NCBI RefSeq assembly: GCF_016545825.1
Contig: NC_052614.1
Location: 37,232,072-37,296,071, forward strand
Length of the DNA stretch: 64,000 nucleotides
Reading direction: 5' to 3'
Source of the DNA: Eucalyptus grandis
Taxonomy: Eukaryota > Streptophyta > Magnoliopsida > Myrtales > Myrtaceae
In this document: one piece after another, positions 9,317 through 22,897 of the stretch
Layout: every line of letters begins with the position of its first letter
Numbering within the stretch: the stretch's first letter is position 1
Notes under the pieces: generated by a model
What the model was told of the DNA's origin: nothing
What the model saw: only the letters and a program-made list of their open reading frames with translations
The model's database searches: none
Translations under genes and position numbers: made by a program

Positions 9317-12300
9317 TGTTAGATTTAGAGGTATTTGATCATGAGAGTTCCCTCAAGGTTCTCAACTACAGGAATGCCATCACTTCACCCTTGGAGGAAC
9401 CTCTTGTGAGTTCCTCTATAAAGTTGCGAGTTCTCCCAAACTCGTACCCTGCGTGACAGCGGAGTGTCGTGACCAGTACCCACATGGGCGACACACCTCA
9501 AGAGAGGATGTTGGGTAAGGATATTAGCTTTAAGAGTACCTTTACCATAGTAGCCCTCTCTCTAGTACTTCTTCATAAGGATGACATCACTTCATCCATT
9601 AGGAATTTTCCATATGTTGGTATGCTAAACCATGGTGAGTCTTATTAAGACCCTTACTTCATGCGATGGGTTCATTTATACGGTCTAGTTGTTTAGGACA
9701 ACTTAAAAATAAGATAAGAGTCACCACTAGCATCGCTTTTGGGGGTCGGCTAGAAACCCAATCGAGGGTCGGGATTGTTTTTTCGATTCCTACGCAACCA
9801 GATATCTAGGTCTGGGGACTTGGGTTATGTCAATATTTCTATTAGCATCCTTTTAATACCTACACAGTATGTTGTGTTTACCTAATGTGTCCATACATTT
9901 CTTTTTATATTTTCGGGATCATTAGTCCTAAACTAAGCAATCATGCATGTTGGTCGTTTTCATAATATTCTATTTCTAAAGAAAATGAAAAGGAAACACA
10001 CAATTGAATTGAAAATTGCAAGACATAATGTAAACAATCAATGAAAACGATAAATCTACCATGCAATCCTAGAAGATATAAAAGGAAAACACAATTGAAA
10101 AGGATAAGAGAAAAAGAGAACCAGCAACTCGTCAGGCTTTTATACAGATGATAAGAACCCGAGACATATGTTAAGGATGAATGGTTTATAATAATGGTTG
10201 GAATGGACATCGACCTTCACCGTCTTCATGTCCTTTCCATCTTTAAGGTCGTCATCTAGATCTAGTCTAGGAAATCTATAACTAGATACATACAATGGAA
10301 AGAAACAGGCATACATGTCAAAACAATCAAAAGCATAATATTGTACTAAAATCAATCTTTCGAAAGAAATTCAACGCAAAATGAAGATTTGGGCCTTGGG
10401 ATTGGCTTTTGTAATTCATGCATAGGTCTCTCTAAAATACCTACCTAATTCATTTTATGACTTACAGCCATTATTGTCCAATTGTGTTCTCGCATGGCCA
10501 ATAATACTTATAAGTTTCATAACCAAGCGATCTGTGTGATCACAAGATTTTCCCTCGATATCATGCATCGACGCTATCATACATAAAAAAGTCAAATGCA
10601 TTGCATGAATTAAGCATGCATGCAGGTCTTTTGGACCTTGTTTCTCAAATAATCAAGCTAGAAAGTGAACCATTAATGGGTCACTTATTACCAAGGGCAT
10701 GCGCCAATCACAAATGCAAGCACTTTTAAATGAACGATGTGATTGTATGCATGGGGGTATATGTGATGTTTCAAATACATCTTTCAAAATCATCCACTAA
10801 AAGTTTTTAGACAAAGTGATGTCTCGGCTTTGAAAGGCATTCAATTGTCAAGGCCATCCTGGAGCTCGCATAAATACACTCACAAGCGTTATAGGTATAT
10901 TGAATACAATTCAAATCGTGATTTTCACGATGTCAAATCAGGATTTAAAAAAATTTTGAAAATATTTTGATTAAAGAATATCTAGATTATGGAACACATT
11001 CAATTACCAAGGCTGGCTCAAGGCTCGCATAAATACACTCACAAACACCGTAGGTGTTTTGAATATAGTCCAAACCACGACTTTTCCTTAAGCCAAATCG
11101 AGCTTTGGAGAATATTTTCTTAGTAAATGGTTTTAAGAAATATCACATGTACCAAAGCTTTTTTAAAATTTGATTTGAAAAGAAAACTTGTTAAAAATCA
11201 TTTCATAATGATTATTGAAGTGTTCAAAGTAAATTTCGTGAAGATGAAATGACCTAGGTTCTTGCATAAGCTAAACTAGGAAGTTTATCTAAATAATCAC
11301 AATCAAGTTCATATTAGGAAATTTCAAAACAAGCATGTAAAGATAGCAAAATTGGGCAATGCCTAATGATAATTTGGTAATGAAAAAATTCCTTAACACG
11401 CAAGACATGATAACAAACAACTTTTGTGAAGAAGTTTTTCTAAATGAGCTACACATGATTTTACAAAAATCAGACAACAAGCAATAACATGTCAGAAAAT
11501 TGTCAAAATAGTTGAATATTCAGTCAATATCGTAAAAGTTTGTTCTATCAAAACAAGTCCAAAAATCATCAAATTTACACATAATATAGCCAACATAATG
11601 ACAATCAAATTTCACTGAGATCAAGTGCAGAACTTATAGAAAAAATAAAACAAAAATAGCAAAGGTCCGTCTAGATAGGGGTCAGAACAGGGGTACGAAT
11701 TTGATCCCATGTCCAAATTCTAGTCTAGCCTTGCAAAAATGGAAAGTGACCCTAATGATGAGTGATATGGATAAAATTAGCAGCATTGGAAACCTCTAAG
11801 TGTATCTTATGACTTTCTAGAATAACTCGAGTCCAAACTAGGTCAATTTGATACCCTAAGATTAAGATCTCTAAAGGTGTGTATGTTAGTAACTAAGAAA
11901 AATAGAACACAAGCATGCATTGGAAAACCTCAAAATCATTCAAATAATTCACAAACGACATGAAGCAATTGTATGAGACTTAGGATCAGATGCAATGGAA
12001 AATTTGGATAACCATCTAATCCTAGATCGGCATGAAAAATGTTATACAATTTAAATGACATTATGAAATGATTCAAGATTCCTAATGGTATGCTTGGGAA
12101 TCCTAAGTGTGGTGCAAGATGATATTCAAAGGATATGATCTAAACATGTATACGAACCTTGTAACATGCGATTTAATTGTCAAGAAGGCATGATCGCAAA
12201 ATTTGGTCTCTAAATGACTCAAACAAGCATGACAAAATGCATATACAACAAGATTTCGTTTCAGCATTAACTTCATAGAACGGGCATGATTTCAGCCATC

Positions 12301-15300
12301 TCAAGTATGCAAAAATCCTATAAAAAAATCCTACTTACAAAGCATGCAATGATGAACATTTCTCATTAAGAGTTCGAAACCGAAATGTGATCGCATGAGC
12401 CATAGTAAAAATAGCAAAACAGAGATGCATATTCAAGCTATATATTGCCGCAACATCTTTTCACATTAACTCATGCAATTGACTCACTTATTAACATCAA
12501 GACTTTCGCAAAGCATGTAGTAATTGAATAGACAAAGCATGTGTTTCATCTTTCGTAAAGGATTTGAGATCAAACAAAACTTATTTATTGACTCAATTTC
12601 ACATAATCACAATTTGAAATAGTGCAAGGCGGACTATCCTATGTCTAGATCCAAGTGATTTTGACTTAGTTAAACACATCCAGAAATTAAAAAAAAAAAA
12701 AATCACAGGGTGTTCTCCACACAAGTATGCACAACTTTCATGAAGGAAAGTTCCTCTAGAACTCAACACAAAAATCAACAAAAAAATGACAAGATCAAGA
12801 ATCAACATAGAGCGGATCAACCTAAGCTTAGATCTGAGTGGTTTTGACCTAATTAATCATGTCAAAAAATTCTATATATATAATAGAACATTTTCAAGAC
12901 AACAACAAACAACTCTCATGAAGGAAAGTTCATTCAGAATTCAACATAGAAAATTTCACAAAAATAGAAAAGACAGAAGGTGGAATATGTACAGAATTGA
13001 AAACTAACCTAAACTACTGCAAAATCGCTCATCTTTGGAGATGTTTTTCGAAGGTCAAAAGATACTTGATCAGGGTGTGCAACTTATCGATTCGAAACTT
13101 GTAACATGTATTATGAAAGTCTAGAAGGACTCGAACTCAAATAAAATCAGTTCGGACTTCATTTTGGCCACAATAGTAAGCCTATTACAGAACCACAAAA
13201 ATACAGATTAAGGCCAAATCAAGTTTAATCATCCATATCATTCAAGAACAATCAAGCACAGCAAATCAACATCTAAATCCTTCGATGTAACATCTAAACA
13301 TGGCATATTTTTTAAAATTGAACCATAACCCCGACCGGTTAATTTGGTCTTGTTTCACGTGGTTCGAGATTGAGATTGTTACCTTCTACGCATTTTTGTT
13401 GATTTATATCACAATTGATCAAATCAAATTACAGAAACACTTTCAAACCCTTCACGGACCAGATCTAAACAACAAAGATCACTCACAAATTAGTCGAATC
13501 GTCGACTTGATGATGAAATAAATCGATCCAATTGAACCGATCTCCGAAGCCACTGGTAAAACTCGAAAATTGATTAGCTCGATCGGAGAGATCAAACTAT
13601 TGTCGAGGCTTCCAAAAGCCCTGATCAGCTGCCAGAGATCGTGAGGAAGATTGGAAGGATGATCGATGACAGCAAGATCGCCGGCGTGAGGGCTAAATCA
13701 CCGATGGAAACTTGACGTGCAATGGAGAAAGGGAAAGAGAGAGAATTGGTGGGAGAGAGAGTTTGTTGAAGATATTTTTATGTAAATTCGTGCAAATGAG
13801 CCTCCCTAAAAAATGGAGGAAAAATGGGTTTATATACTACCCTCAAACTATCTAATTTTGTTCGTTAGTTCAAACCGACAATCGAAGTTTCGATCCAATG
13901 GTTAAAATTTGATTTCGAAGGTTGGATCATGATCTCGAGGTGTCGGGTAATCTATCCAATGGGTTTGATTTGCAAAAACTCAAGCCAAAATCAAAAGTTG
14001 TGCCAAAATACTCAATTAGGGGTCAAAATGTAATTTTATGAAATTCGAGGATCAATCTATAAAATTTCGAGAAATTGAAGGATAGAAGTGAAATAGATAT
14101 TGAGAGGATCCCAAAATTGGCCGCTGAAGGTTAGGAATCAGCTAGTAAGGGGCTAAATCGGCAATTTCACCGACGTCCGATTAGACTAGTTAGACCGGTT
14201 TGATCCTTTAGGCCGATTTTGACCCGTTCTTGACCATTTTTGTCTAGTTCTGGCCATTTCATCCCACTTGGGACCCTTGTGGGTCCAAAATTTATGCAAT
14301 TTGGTCCCTAAATGACCAAATTGAAAAGAAATTTTATCATATTTAAGAAGAAATTAACTAATTAAGATGCAATCAAGCTAATCAAACCTTATGAATGGAA
14401 TTTAAGGGCCTTTTATTGATTTAATTGAATGATTATCGTGAAAGACGATAGGTCAAAACTATGGATGCTTTGAATTAGGCCTAAAAGGCTAAAATAGTCA
14501 AATTTGCAATTCAATGGGCAAAATGGAAAATTAACTAAAATTGAATTCAATTAATGTCACAATTGCCCTATCTAATAACTACCCATGTGTAAGATCACTT
14601 ATCGCATCTAAATTGATCTTGAATTGAAGTGCTTAAGCTTATGTCAAAAATGAATCTAAGCCAAATATCAAAATTGGATCTAGATTTATGAAGTTAAACC
14701 ATAACCATGAATGGATCAATTTGAATTTTGTCGATTGAAGCTTAAGTGTTTGACTTCTTTATGCTCGGGAGAGTAAAATTCTTCAAATTGAGAAGTTTTA
14801 ATTTGAATTTTCCAAAATCGATTTCGAATTTGAACTTATCTTAAGGAAATGAGTGAGGAATAATCGTCCATTCACAATTCATGAAAAATCAATTTTGACC
14901 CCCTAATTAAGGCTCAAAACAGCAATTTGTATTTTGACTCGGTAAATCGGAAAATTGAATGTATAGGTGGATTTAAAATAGTCGATAAATCAAATGTCAA
15001 AAAAGAAACTACACCTAATTATGGCTAAAATAAAAGTAATTTTATTTTTTGTCAATTTAAAACCTAAAATTGAAAATTTAGAAATCAAGGTTCTTAATTG
15101 AATTTTGTGAAATTTTCGACATAAAAGTCAAATTGGCATTTAAAAAACATGTATTTGTGCATTTTCGATTTTGAGTCAAAGGTTGACCAAAAAGTCAATT
15201 CGAAAGTCAACCGTTTGACTTGTCGTGTTTTTCTTGAAAGTGAACTAGAAATTACTTAAAAAGATAATGCAAAAGAAAGAAATAAAAAACAATACTTTTT

Positions 15301-15392
15301 TGCCAAGAAATGGGGTTTCGTTGCGATCAGAAACCAAAATTTCGATTTTTTTACTTTTTAAAGATACGTCGACTAAAAATCAAGTATCAACA
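9317..15392 (-). repeat. Tat/Ogre-type Gypsy LTR, copy A, about 6 kb
   Basis: The sequence from 15392 down to about 11670 matches, as its reverse complement, the plus-strand LTR at 30674-34494. On the minus strand it starts TGTTGATACTTGATTTTTAG immediately after the spacer, as an LTR would; the outer end (TG at 9317) is a guess, because the other copy is cut at 34494. A stretch near 9700-9830 (GAGTCACCACTAGC, then AGAAACCC, then GGTTATG) resembles a conserved block I associate from memory with plant Tat-type elements. LTRs of 5-6 kb are a hallmark of Ogre-like elements. There is no coding sequence. Confidence 0.65.
13830..13836 (-). promoter_or_regulatory. TATA box of LTR copy A
   Basis: Minus-strand TATATAA, followed by a C/T-rich leader and a CTCTCTCTC tract. 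The same arrangement occurs in the other LTR at 32364, so this is likely the element's RNA start region. Confidence 0.6.
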
Positions 15393-17868
15393 ACTGCCTC
15401 TCTTTCAGTGGGAGTTTGAAGAGGTTGCACTCAAAAACAAAATCATATCTACAATTTTTAGTCAACTCCACTTTAGAAATAGAAAATAACAGAGGAAATG
15501 ATATTTGGTTAAGGACGTACTTGGACACTTACCTTCGCTCATTGGAGATTTTGGACTCATATTTGGGATTCTTCTCTCTGTCTCTCTCGTAGAATGGAGT
15601 GAACAAAATGACATTGCTAAGGAAAAAGGATATGGTTTAATGATAACCACTAACCTAATGATAAGGTTTAAGGATAACCTAGAACCTAAATTCGAGGTTT
15701 CTAAGAACAACTTGAAACCTAAAGGCGAGATTTTTTAGGATAACCTAGAACCTAAAGTTGCGGTTTCTGATAACAACTTGGAACTTGAAGCTAAGGTTTC
15801 TCTGGACAACCTGAAACCTAAAATTGAGGTTTCTGAGGACAACCTGAAACCTAAAATTGAGGGGGGTATGATTTAGGGTAACCAAAAATTGGAAACAAGG
15901 GTTATGGTTTAGAATGACCAAAAACCTAAACCAATCCATTAGGGGAACATGTATTTTGAAAAAGGATTTGGGGATTGCTCAAAAACCAATATGGAGAATT
16001 ATTCAAACATATCTTGGTAAATAATACCAATTGTCAAATTCCTTCGTAGAGGATTTTAACAAAATGTAATTTAATTAACCACTTATGGGTTAAATCAAAT
16101 ATGCCAAGTGGAAATAGCCTAATCAAAAGAGGTCTTTCACATTGGCTTTCAAAAAGGGTTTTTATTCCCAACCATTGATGTGAGAAAACTCTTGAATCTA
16201 ACTGGAGAGGTTTCACTCAACCTATGTCTAAGGCTTTCAGAAACATTCACAGTAAATATAATTCATTAATTAAAGGGTCTTTTGAAAGAACCGTAATGAT
16301 GGCTTGGTCATTGGCTTACTTAAATCTCACTTTGAGCCAAAGAAATGAATATTCAATCAATATCTTCATTAGGTTTACAAGTCAAGAACTTTGAAGATAA
16401 GATAAGATAGGATTGTTTCCACTCCTTCTACCGGTAGCTTCTATGTGATATCCTCATTTCAACTCAAACGATTGCAATCGGAAGAGACTTCGAACTTGGG
16501 TTGTAAAGTTGGTTCGGGCGAGGCTTAGAAAGGCTTGAAAAGTTTTCAAATATCAAGGGGTTAAAGGTGAGTGATTATCTTGGCATCATTACCATCACAC
16601 AACCTTTCATAAATTTGACTCTTGAAATTTAACCTATCTCGAGTTTCTTTTGACTAATTGTCTTGAGACATGAGAGCTTCACTCTCTTTTCTAATAATTG
16701 CTTGTAATAGATATGCTTTGCAAAGCTTTTTTTTTTTTAATGCTCTTTTGCATGACCATTGATTTTGTTTTTCTTTGCATTTTTTATGAGTATTGGCATT
16801 GCTTTTACTAGGCACACTGCTTTTTCATGCCCCTAATTTCATTCTCTTTTGAGTACTTGAGACTCTCGAGTGGTATTTACAAACATGACTAACATTCTTA
16901 ATTTTGTTTGTAAATCACATGCCTTGCCCCAGTGTAGGGAGATAATCATCACCTGAGGTTATGAAGAAATTGCATAAGGCTCAAATTGGCTAAGCAAATG
17001 GTAGTTGTGTTTAGAGTAGTGAACGGAATACTCTTCGTCACTTCGGGATGCTTCAAGCTTCAATAAGAAATTACATGAAACTTGTACAAGAAGATTGATG
17101 AAAGTGAAAATAATAAAATCTTTCTTGATTTTTTGCTTCATAATTTTCAACCAAGACCCTCTATTTCGCCCTAATGTGGGGTTGTTCTTAACAAGGTTAT
17201 TTTGGAAATGCTCCTTATTCGATTCAAAGTGGCTTGCGAGGAACATCAATAGTGTTTGGGATTGAGAAGAAAATGCATTTATCATTTCAAACCATGTATT
17301 CACTGTGAATGAACCCTAGGCCTCAAGATATGGTTCTTTTTACTCAATTCTCTCAGAGAGTGTATAAGGACGTCTTTGGCAAAAGGGTTACATCTCATCA
17401 TTTTAGGCACTATCACTTGGCATATTTAACAATCCTTTTTTTTTTTTTTTGGGTTTTCCAAAACACATTTTGGTGAAATCCCACTCCTTGGGAATGAGAA
17501 TGTATCAAAAAAATTTGTAAAAAATATGCTCCTTTGACCCTACTGGGAAGACCTTTGAAAAACAAGGTTGAACAAAATTTGTGGACAGAATAGGTTTTGC
17601 TTAGTACAGGGGTTCACTTTTAGAGTTCTAACTGACTCTATCGGCGTTCTAAGAGCATGGTCACTTCTAAGCTTTAAATAAGATGATCACCTTTTGGAGA
17701 TTTTGCACTCTCAAGATCAACCTCCTGTGGATAGATAGAATCTTTTTTAGAGATCCTACAAAATGAATAAGCATGTAGATGTGATATGTATGCATGAGAT
17801 GCATTATGCATATATCCTAAAGTGGCTCGGATTCAATCCAAAAGTGGCTTAAAGGTCTTTCACTTTAT
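15393..17868 (-). mobile_element. Ogre-type copy A: 3' untranslated spacer
   Basis: This minus-strand region lies between the pol stop (17869) and the LTR. It matches the plus-strand spacer 27825-30673 and the inverted copy 18138-20052. It contains degenerate 33-bp repeats (15663-15862), a GTAAGT splice-donor-like site (15527-15532, minus strand) and a purine-rich run just before the LTR. A conserved open frame across the repeats is described under the findings. Confidence 0.7.
15663..15862 (-). repeat. 33-bp minisatellite, copy A (about 6 units)
   Basis: On the minus strand the unit reads roughly TTAGGTT-CAGGTTGTCC then TCAGAAACCTC. The same unit is found in both plus-strand spacers. Because 33 is a multiple of three, the array encodes an 11-residue repeat. 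Confidence 0.75.
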
Positions 17869-18137
17869 TCATGGATAATACTTATTGACAACATCAACAT
17901 TTACAGGTCTTGGCAATTCCTTCGCCATCCATTTCTATAAGGATCAGTGCTCCACCAAGTAGAACTTTCCTTACAATATATGAACCTTCGTAGTTTAGAG
18001 TAAACTTCCCATGAGGATTTGGAATGATAGGTAGGACTTTTCTCAAGACGAGATCGTTGATCTCAAAATGTCTTGGTTTGACCTTGTGATTGAACGATCT
18101 AGCTACCCTCTTCTGATAGCTTTATCCATGACATAAG
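17869..18137 (-). pseudogene. pol: Ogre-type pol, integrase C-terminal end (copy A)
   Basis: On the minus strand this encodes the last part of the polyprotein, with RPRHFEINDLVLRK-like and YIVRKVLPG-like stretches, ending in TGA at 17869-17871. It aligns with 27585-27824 of the plus-strand copy. It is the basic C-terminal tail of integrase that follows the catalytic core. At about 18130-18137 the similarity stops abruptly and an inverted copy of the spacer begins, so the rest of pol has been lost from this copy. Confidence 0.7.
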
Positions 18138-20052
18138 GTTCATTCACAGTGAATACATGGCTTGAGGTGATAAAATCATTTTTTTTCTCAATCCAGAACA
18201 CTATTGATGTCCCCTACAAGCCACTTTGAGCTAAATAGGGAGCATTTCCAAATTGACCCAATTAAGAACAACCCCACATTAGGGCGAAATAGGGGGTCTT
18301 GGTCGAAAATTATGAAGCAAAAGATTAAGAAAGATTTTATTGCTTTCACTTGCATCGATCTTCTTGTGGTAGCTTTAGGTGATTTCTTATCGAAATTTGA
18401 AGCATCCCGAAGTGACGAAAGAGTTCCGTTCACTACCCTAAACACAATTACCCTTTACTTAGCTAATTCGAGTCATATGCAATTCCTTCATAGCCTCATG
18501 TGATGATTATCTCCCTACACTAGGACAAAGCATGTGATTTACCAACAAAATTGAGAATGTTTGTCATGTTTATAAATGCCACTCAAGAGTCCTAGGTAGT
18601 CCAAAGAGAATGAAACTAGGGGGCATGAAAAAATAGTATGCCTGGTAAAAGCAAGGTCAATGCCCATAAAAAATGTAAAGAAAAGCAAAATAAATGATTA
18701 TGCAAAAGACTATTTAGAAGAAAACAAAATAAATGTTTTGTAAAGCATATCTATTGCAAGCAATGTCATTAGAAAATAGAGTGAAGCTCTCATGTTTCAA
18801 GACAAATAATCAAAAGGACTCTCGAGATAGGTTAAATTTCAAGAGTCAAATTTCTGAAAAGTCTTATGATGGTAATGATGTTAAGATAATCACTCACTTT
18901 TAGCCCATTGAAATCTGAAAATTTTTCAAGCCTTTCTAAGTCTCACCCAAACCAACATTACACCCCCTGCCAACAATCTCTTCCAATTGGGATGGTTCCA
19001 ATTGAAATGAGAATATCACATAGAAGCTACCATTAGAATGAATGGAAGCAATCATATCTTATCTTATCTTCGAGGTTCTTGACTTGTAAACCTGATGAAG
19101 ATATTGATTAAATATTCATTTTTTGACCTCAAAGTGTATACTCTTTCTATAAGCCCATGAACAAGCCATCATTACAGTTCTTTCAAAAAAAAAAATTAAT
19201 GAATTGTATTTACTATGAATGTTTTAGGTGAGACCTCTCAGTGAGATTTACACAGTTTTCTTACATCAATGGTTGGGAATAAAAACCCTTTTTGAAAGCC
19301 AGTGTGAAAGACCTCTTTTGATTAGGTTATTTCCACTTGGCATATTTGATTTAACCCTTTATGTGGTTAATCAAAATACATTTGGTTAAAATCCTCTACG
19401 AAGGTATTTGACAATTGGTATTATTTACCAAGATATGTTTGAATGATTTTGCAAGATTGGCTTTCGAGCAATCCCGAAATCCTTTTCCAAAATACGTGTT
19501 CCCCTAGTGGATTGGTTTTTGATTATCCTAAACCATATCCCTTGTTTTTTTTGTATTTTGTTATTCTAAACCATACCCTTGTTTTAGGTTTTTGGTCTTC
19601 CTAAACCATAACCATTGTTTTTGATTTTTGGTCACCCTAAATCATACTCCCTTTGATTTTAGGTTCCAGGTTGTCCTCAGAACCATGGCTTCAGGTTCCA
19701 GATTGTCCTTAGGAACCTCGCCTTTAGGTTCCAGGTTGTCCTTAAAAACCTCGGCTTCAGGTTATAGGTCGTCCTTAAACCTTGTCCTTAGGTTAGTGGT
19801 CATTAATAAATCATTTCCTTTTTCCTTAGCAACGTCATTTCCTTTCATTTCATTCCACGAGAGAGATGGAGAGAAGAATCCCAAATATGAGTCTAGAATC
19901 TCCATTGATCGAAGGTAAGTGTCTAGGTACATCCCTACCCAAATATCATTTCCTCTATCATTTTCTATTTCCAAAGTGGAGTCAACTAAAAATTATAGGT
20001 ATCAATTTTGTCTTTGAGTAGAACCTCTTCAAACTCCTACTCAAAGAGCGGT
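18138..20052 (+). mobile_element. Inverted copy of the Ogre 3' spacer
   Basis: It matches 28440-30660 on the same strand and 15400-17310 as its reverse complement, so it forms an inverted repeat of nearly 2 kb with copy A around 17310-18138. It includes 33-bp repeats (about 19650-19790) and a GTAAGT site (19915-19920). Similarity ends near 20052, close to where the LTR would start in the other copies; different sequence follows. Its place upstream of a pol gene is abnormal, since in the other copies it lies downstream. Confidence 0.7.
19650..19790 (+). repeat. 33-bp minisatellite (about 4 units)
   Basis: Degenerate units of TTAGGTTCCAGGTTGTCC then TTAGAACCTCG, the same family as the arrays at 15663-15862 and 29965-30405. 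Confidence 0.7.
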
Positions 20053-20446
20053 GAGATTGGGTCGCATGGCAAATATCCTACATTTTATTTTAGTTATATT
20101 GCATTCATTTTTCCCTTATGAGAAAATTCCATTCATTTCATCCGTTTACACTTATAATAATCTAGATCACAAACTCTATGGATCCAAGATGATATATGTT
20201 GTAATGTAGTTTTTGCATATCAATAAAATTCACATTTTGTTAATAGACGTGTGAGGTTTCCTAAACCAGTCCTATGATGATGGCTTGAGGCCTAGTCCTC
20301 CACACGATCTATAGTTTCAAAATGTTTTAGTGGGACAAGGATGTCCAATAACATGAGGGCGAGTTCCCAATACATTTTTTGAAAAACCAAATTCAAAAAT
20401 AAGTTTTTCATGGCATTTGCATGCATTGCATTAATTTATATTAATA

Positions 20447-20474
20447 TACTAACTATTTTTTTATTGCATCTTAG
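20447..20474 (+). promoter_or_regulatory. Putative intron branch point and splice acceptor before RT
   Basis: TACTAAC (20447-20453) fits the branch-point consensus and is followed by a T-rich tract and TTGCATCTTAG ending at 20474. Ogre elements are known to have an intron between the protease and reverse transcriptase regions, so a site here fits the family. Use in this copy is unproven. Confidence 0.45.
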
Positions 20475-21065
20475 GGAAGATATTTCACATTATGATAGTC
20501 ATTTGCATGGCTTGAATTCGCATTCAAGAGATTTTGGTGAACCCGATTACTCCAACTCAGAGAATGAGAATGATCCTCGAGTTATTGAAAGAGAATGGCT
20601 CAAACATGAAGAATCCAAACCTCCTACTACCGAGTAACCAATCACTATGAACTTAGGAGATTCAGATAACCCCAAAGAAACGAAGATTGGGGCAGATCTC
20701 TCTCAAGCAGATACTAATAGATTAATTGGATTTTTGAAAGAATACCAAAATGTTTTTGTTTGGTTGTATGCTGACATGCTAGGTTTAGATCCTAAGATAA
20801 TGGAACACGCATTACCACTCGATCCTAATATTTCGCCCAAGAAGCAAAAGCTCAAAAGGATGAAATCTAAGTTATTGAAAAAGATTGAAGAAGTCATGAA
20901 GCGCTTAAATGTTGGTTTCATTGAAATCACTCATTATGCTAATTTGATTGCTAATTATTCCTAGTTATGAAGAAGGATGGACAGGTCTGAGTTTGCATTG
21001 ATTAACGTGACCTAAATAAGGCAAGCCCTAGGGATGATTTTCCTTTGCAACACATTGATATCTTA

Positions 21066-21721
21066 GGCTTGTTTGATAACGTTTCAAATAAAAATTGTTC
21101 CTCGGAACAGAAATAGAAAAAACTATTTTTGTTCCGGGGAATAACTTTTTAATAGAAGAATGCATTTGGTAAACTTGTATAATTTTTTTGTTTTTGTTTT
21201 TTTTAATGTTTTTATTTCATTTTTCCTTATTCCTTATTTCTTTTTCTTTTTTTTCTTTCTTCTTTTTGGCTGGTCGTCAGCCTCGACCATGGTCAGCGAC
21301 TGACCGACGAGGGTCGATGGCCTCGCCTTGGCTGGGGGAGGCACGGCCTCACCTTAGCTAGGCGAGCTCAAGCTTGCTCAGATCCGGCGAGGTTGAGCCT
21401 CGCTGAGGGCTGGCGATGCTCTGGCAAGGTTGCTGGCCCTCGATGGCCGGTCACTAGCCATGGCTGAGGCCGGTGACCGGGCAAAGAAAAAAGAAGAAGA
21501 AAAAGAAAAATAAAAAAGAAGGAAAAAAAAAAAAAAAAAGTGTTTCTCGGAAGTGTTCAGGGAACAAAAAACAAGTTTTTATTGTTTCTTGTTTCTACTC
21601 CAAATTTGTTCCTGGGAACAAAAGTGTAAACAAACGTGTTTCTATTCTTTTTTTGTTCCCCGGAACAAAGAACAAAAATTGTGTTTTGGGGAACAAAAAC
21701 AAAACCCAAACAAATAGGCTC
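21066..21721. mobile_element. Harbinger/Tourist-like non-autonomous element in RT
   Basis: The ends GGCTTGTTTG and GAGCCTATTTG (reversed right end) are related, and longer inverted similarity built on TTGTTCC-GGAAC blocks extends over roughly 100 bp. It is flanked by TTA (21063-21065 and 21722-21724), the usual Harbinger target. The core (21265-21480) is GC-rich and flanked by T-rich and A-rich tracts. The RT similarity breaks off at one side and resumes at the other in the same frame, so the insertion site is exact. Assignment to Harbinger rests on the ends and the TTA. Confidence 0.7.
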
Positions 21722-22897
21722 TTAGTTGACAATATTGCTGGCTTTGAATTGTTCTCCTTCATGGATGGATTTTCCGGTTAAACCAAATTTGGATGAAAGA
21801 GAAAGATAAGACTAAAACTTCTTTCATCACTCCATGGGGAACATTTTGCTACAAAGTTATGCCCTTTGGCTTGAAGAACGCAGGTGCAACATATCAAGAG
21901 CCACGGTGGCACTATTCCATGACATGATGTATAAAAAGATTGAAGTCTATGTCGATGACATACTTGCAAAGTTAAGACAAGGTGAAGACCATGTGGAAGT
22001 CTTAAGAAAACTATTTGACCGATTGAGGAAATTCAAATTAAGGCTTAACCCCACAAAATGCATATTTGGGGTAAAGTATGGGAAGTTTCTTGGATTTATG
22101 GTTAGTGACAAGGGTATCAAGATAGATCCTTCCAAGGTAAAAGGCATATGCAATCTAAAACCTCCTTCTACTATTAAAGAAGTCCAAAGCCTATTAGGAA
22201 GATTGAATTATGTTGCGAGATTCATTTCCCAATTGTCGGAAACCACTAAACTGTTCTTTCAGCTGTTGAAGAAGAACGCCAAGGTCAATTGGGATGAAGA
22301 ATGTCATAAATCCTTTGAAGAGCTGAAGTGATATCTTTCACAATCTCTTGTACTGGTACCGCCTATTCAAGGTGTGCCTCTGATCTTGTATTTCACCATT
22401 CACAAAAAGTCTTTAAGAGTCATGTGGGGACAAAAAGGACAAAAGGACAGAATGGAACATTCCATATACTACCTCAATAAGAAGTTACTACCTTCGAGAT
22501 TCGATATCTCAAAGTGGAAAAACCTATGTCGTCTTGATTTGGGTTTTACACCGATTGAGGCAATATACTCTTTACTACCACATCCTGCTGGTAACTGAGA
22601 ATGACCTGATTAAATATCTTTTGGAAAAGCCTGAATTGGTTGAAAGGCTTGCTAAGTGGCAAATATTACTTTATGAGTTCAATATGTTAGCTGAAAATCC
22701 CGAGAAATTTGATGAATGGGATGAAGTTGATGAACGGATTTATTTGGTCTCGCATGACAAGTGGACCATGTATTTTGATAGTGCAGTTAACCTTTCTAAT
22801 TATGGCATTAGGGCAGTTTCAACATCCCTAAAAGGTCAACATTACCTAGTAGCTGCAAAGTTGATATTCCCTTGTACTAACAATATTTCTGAATATG

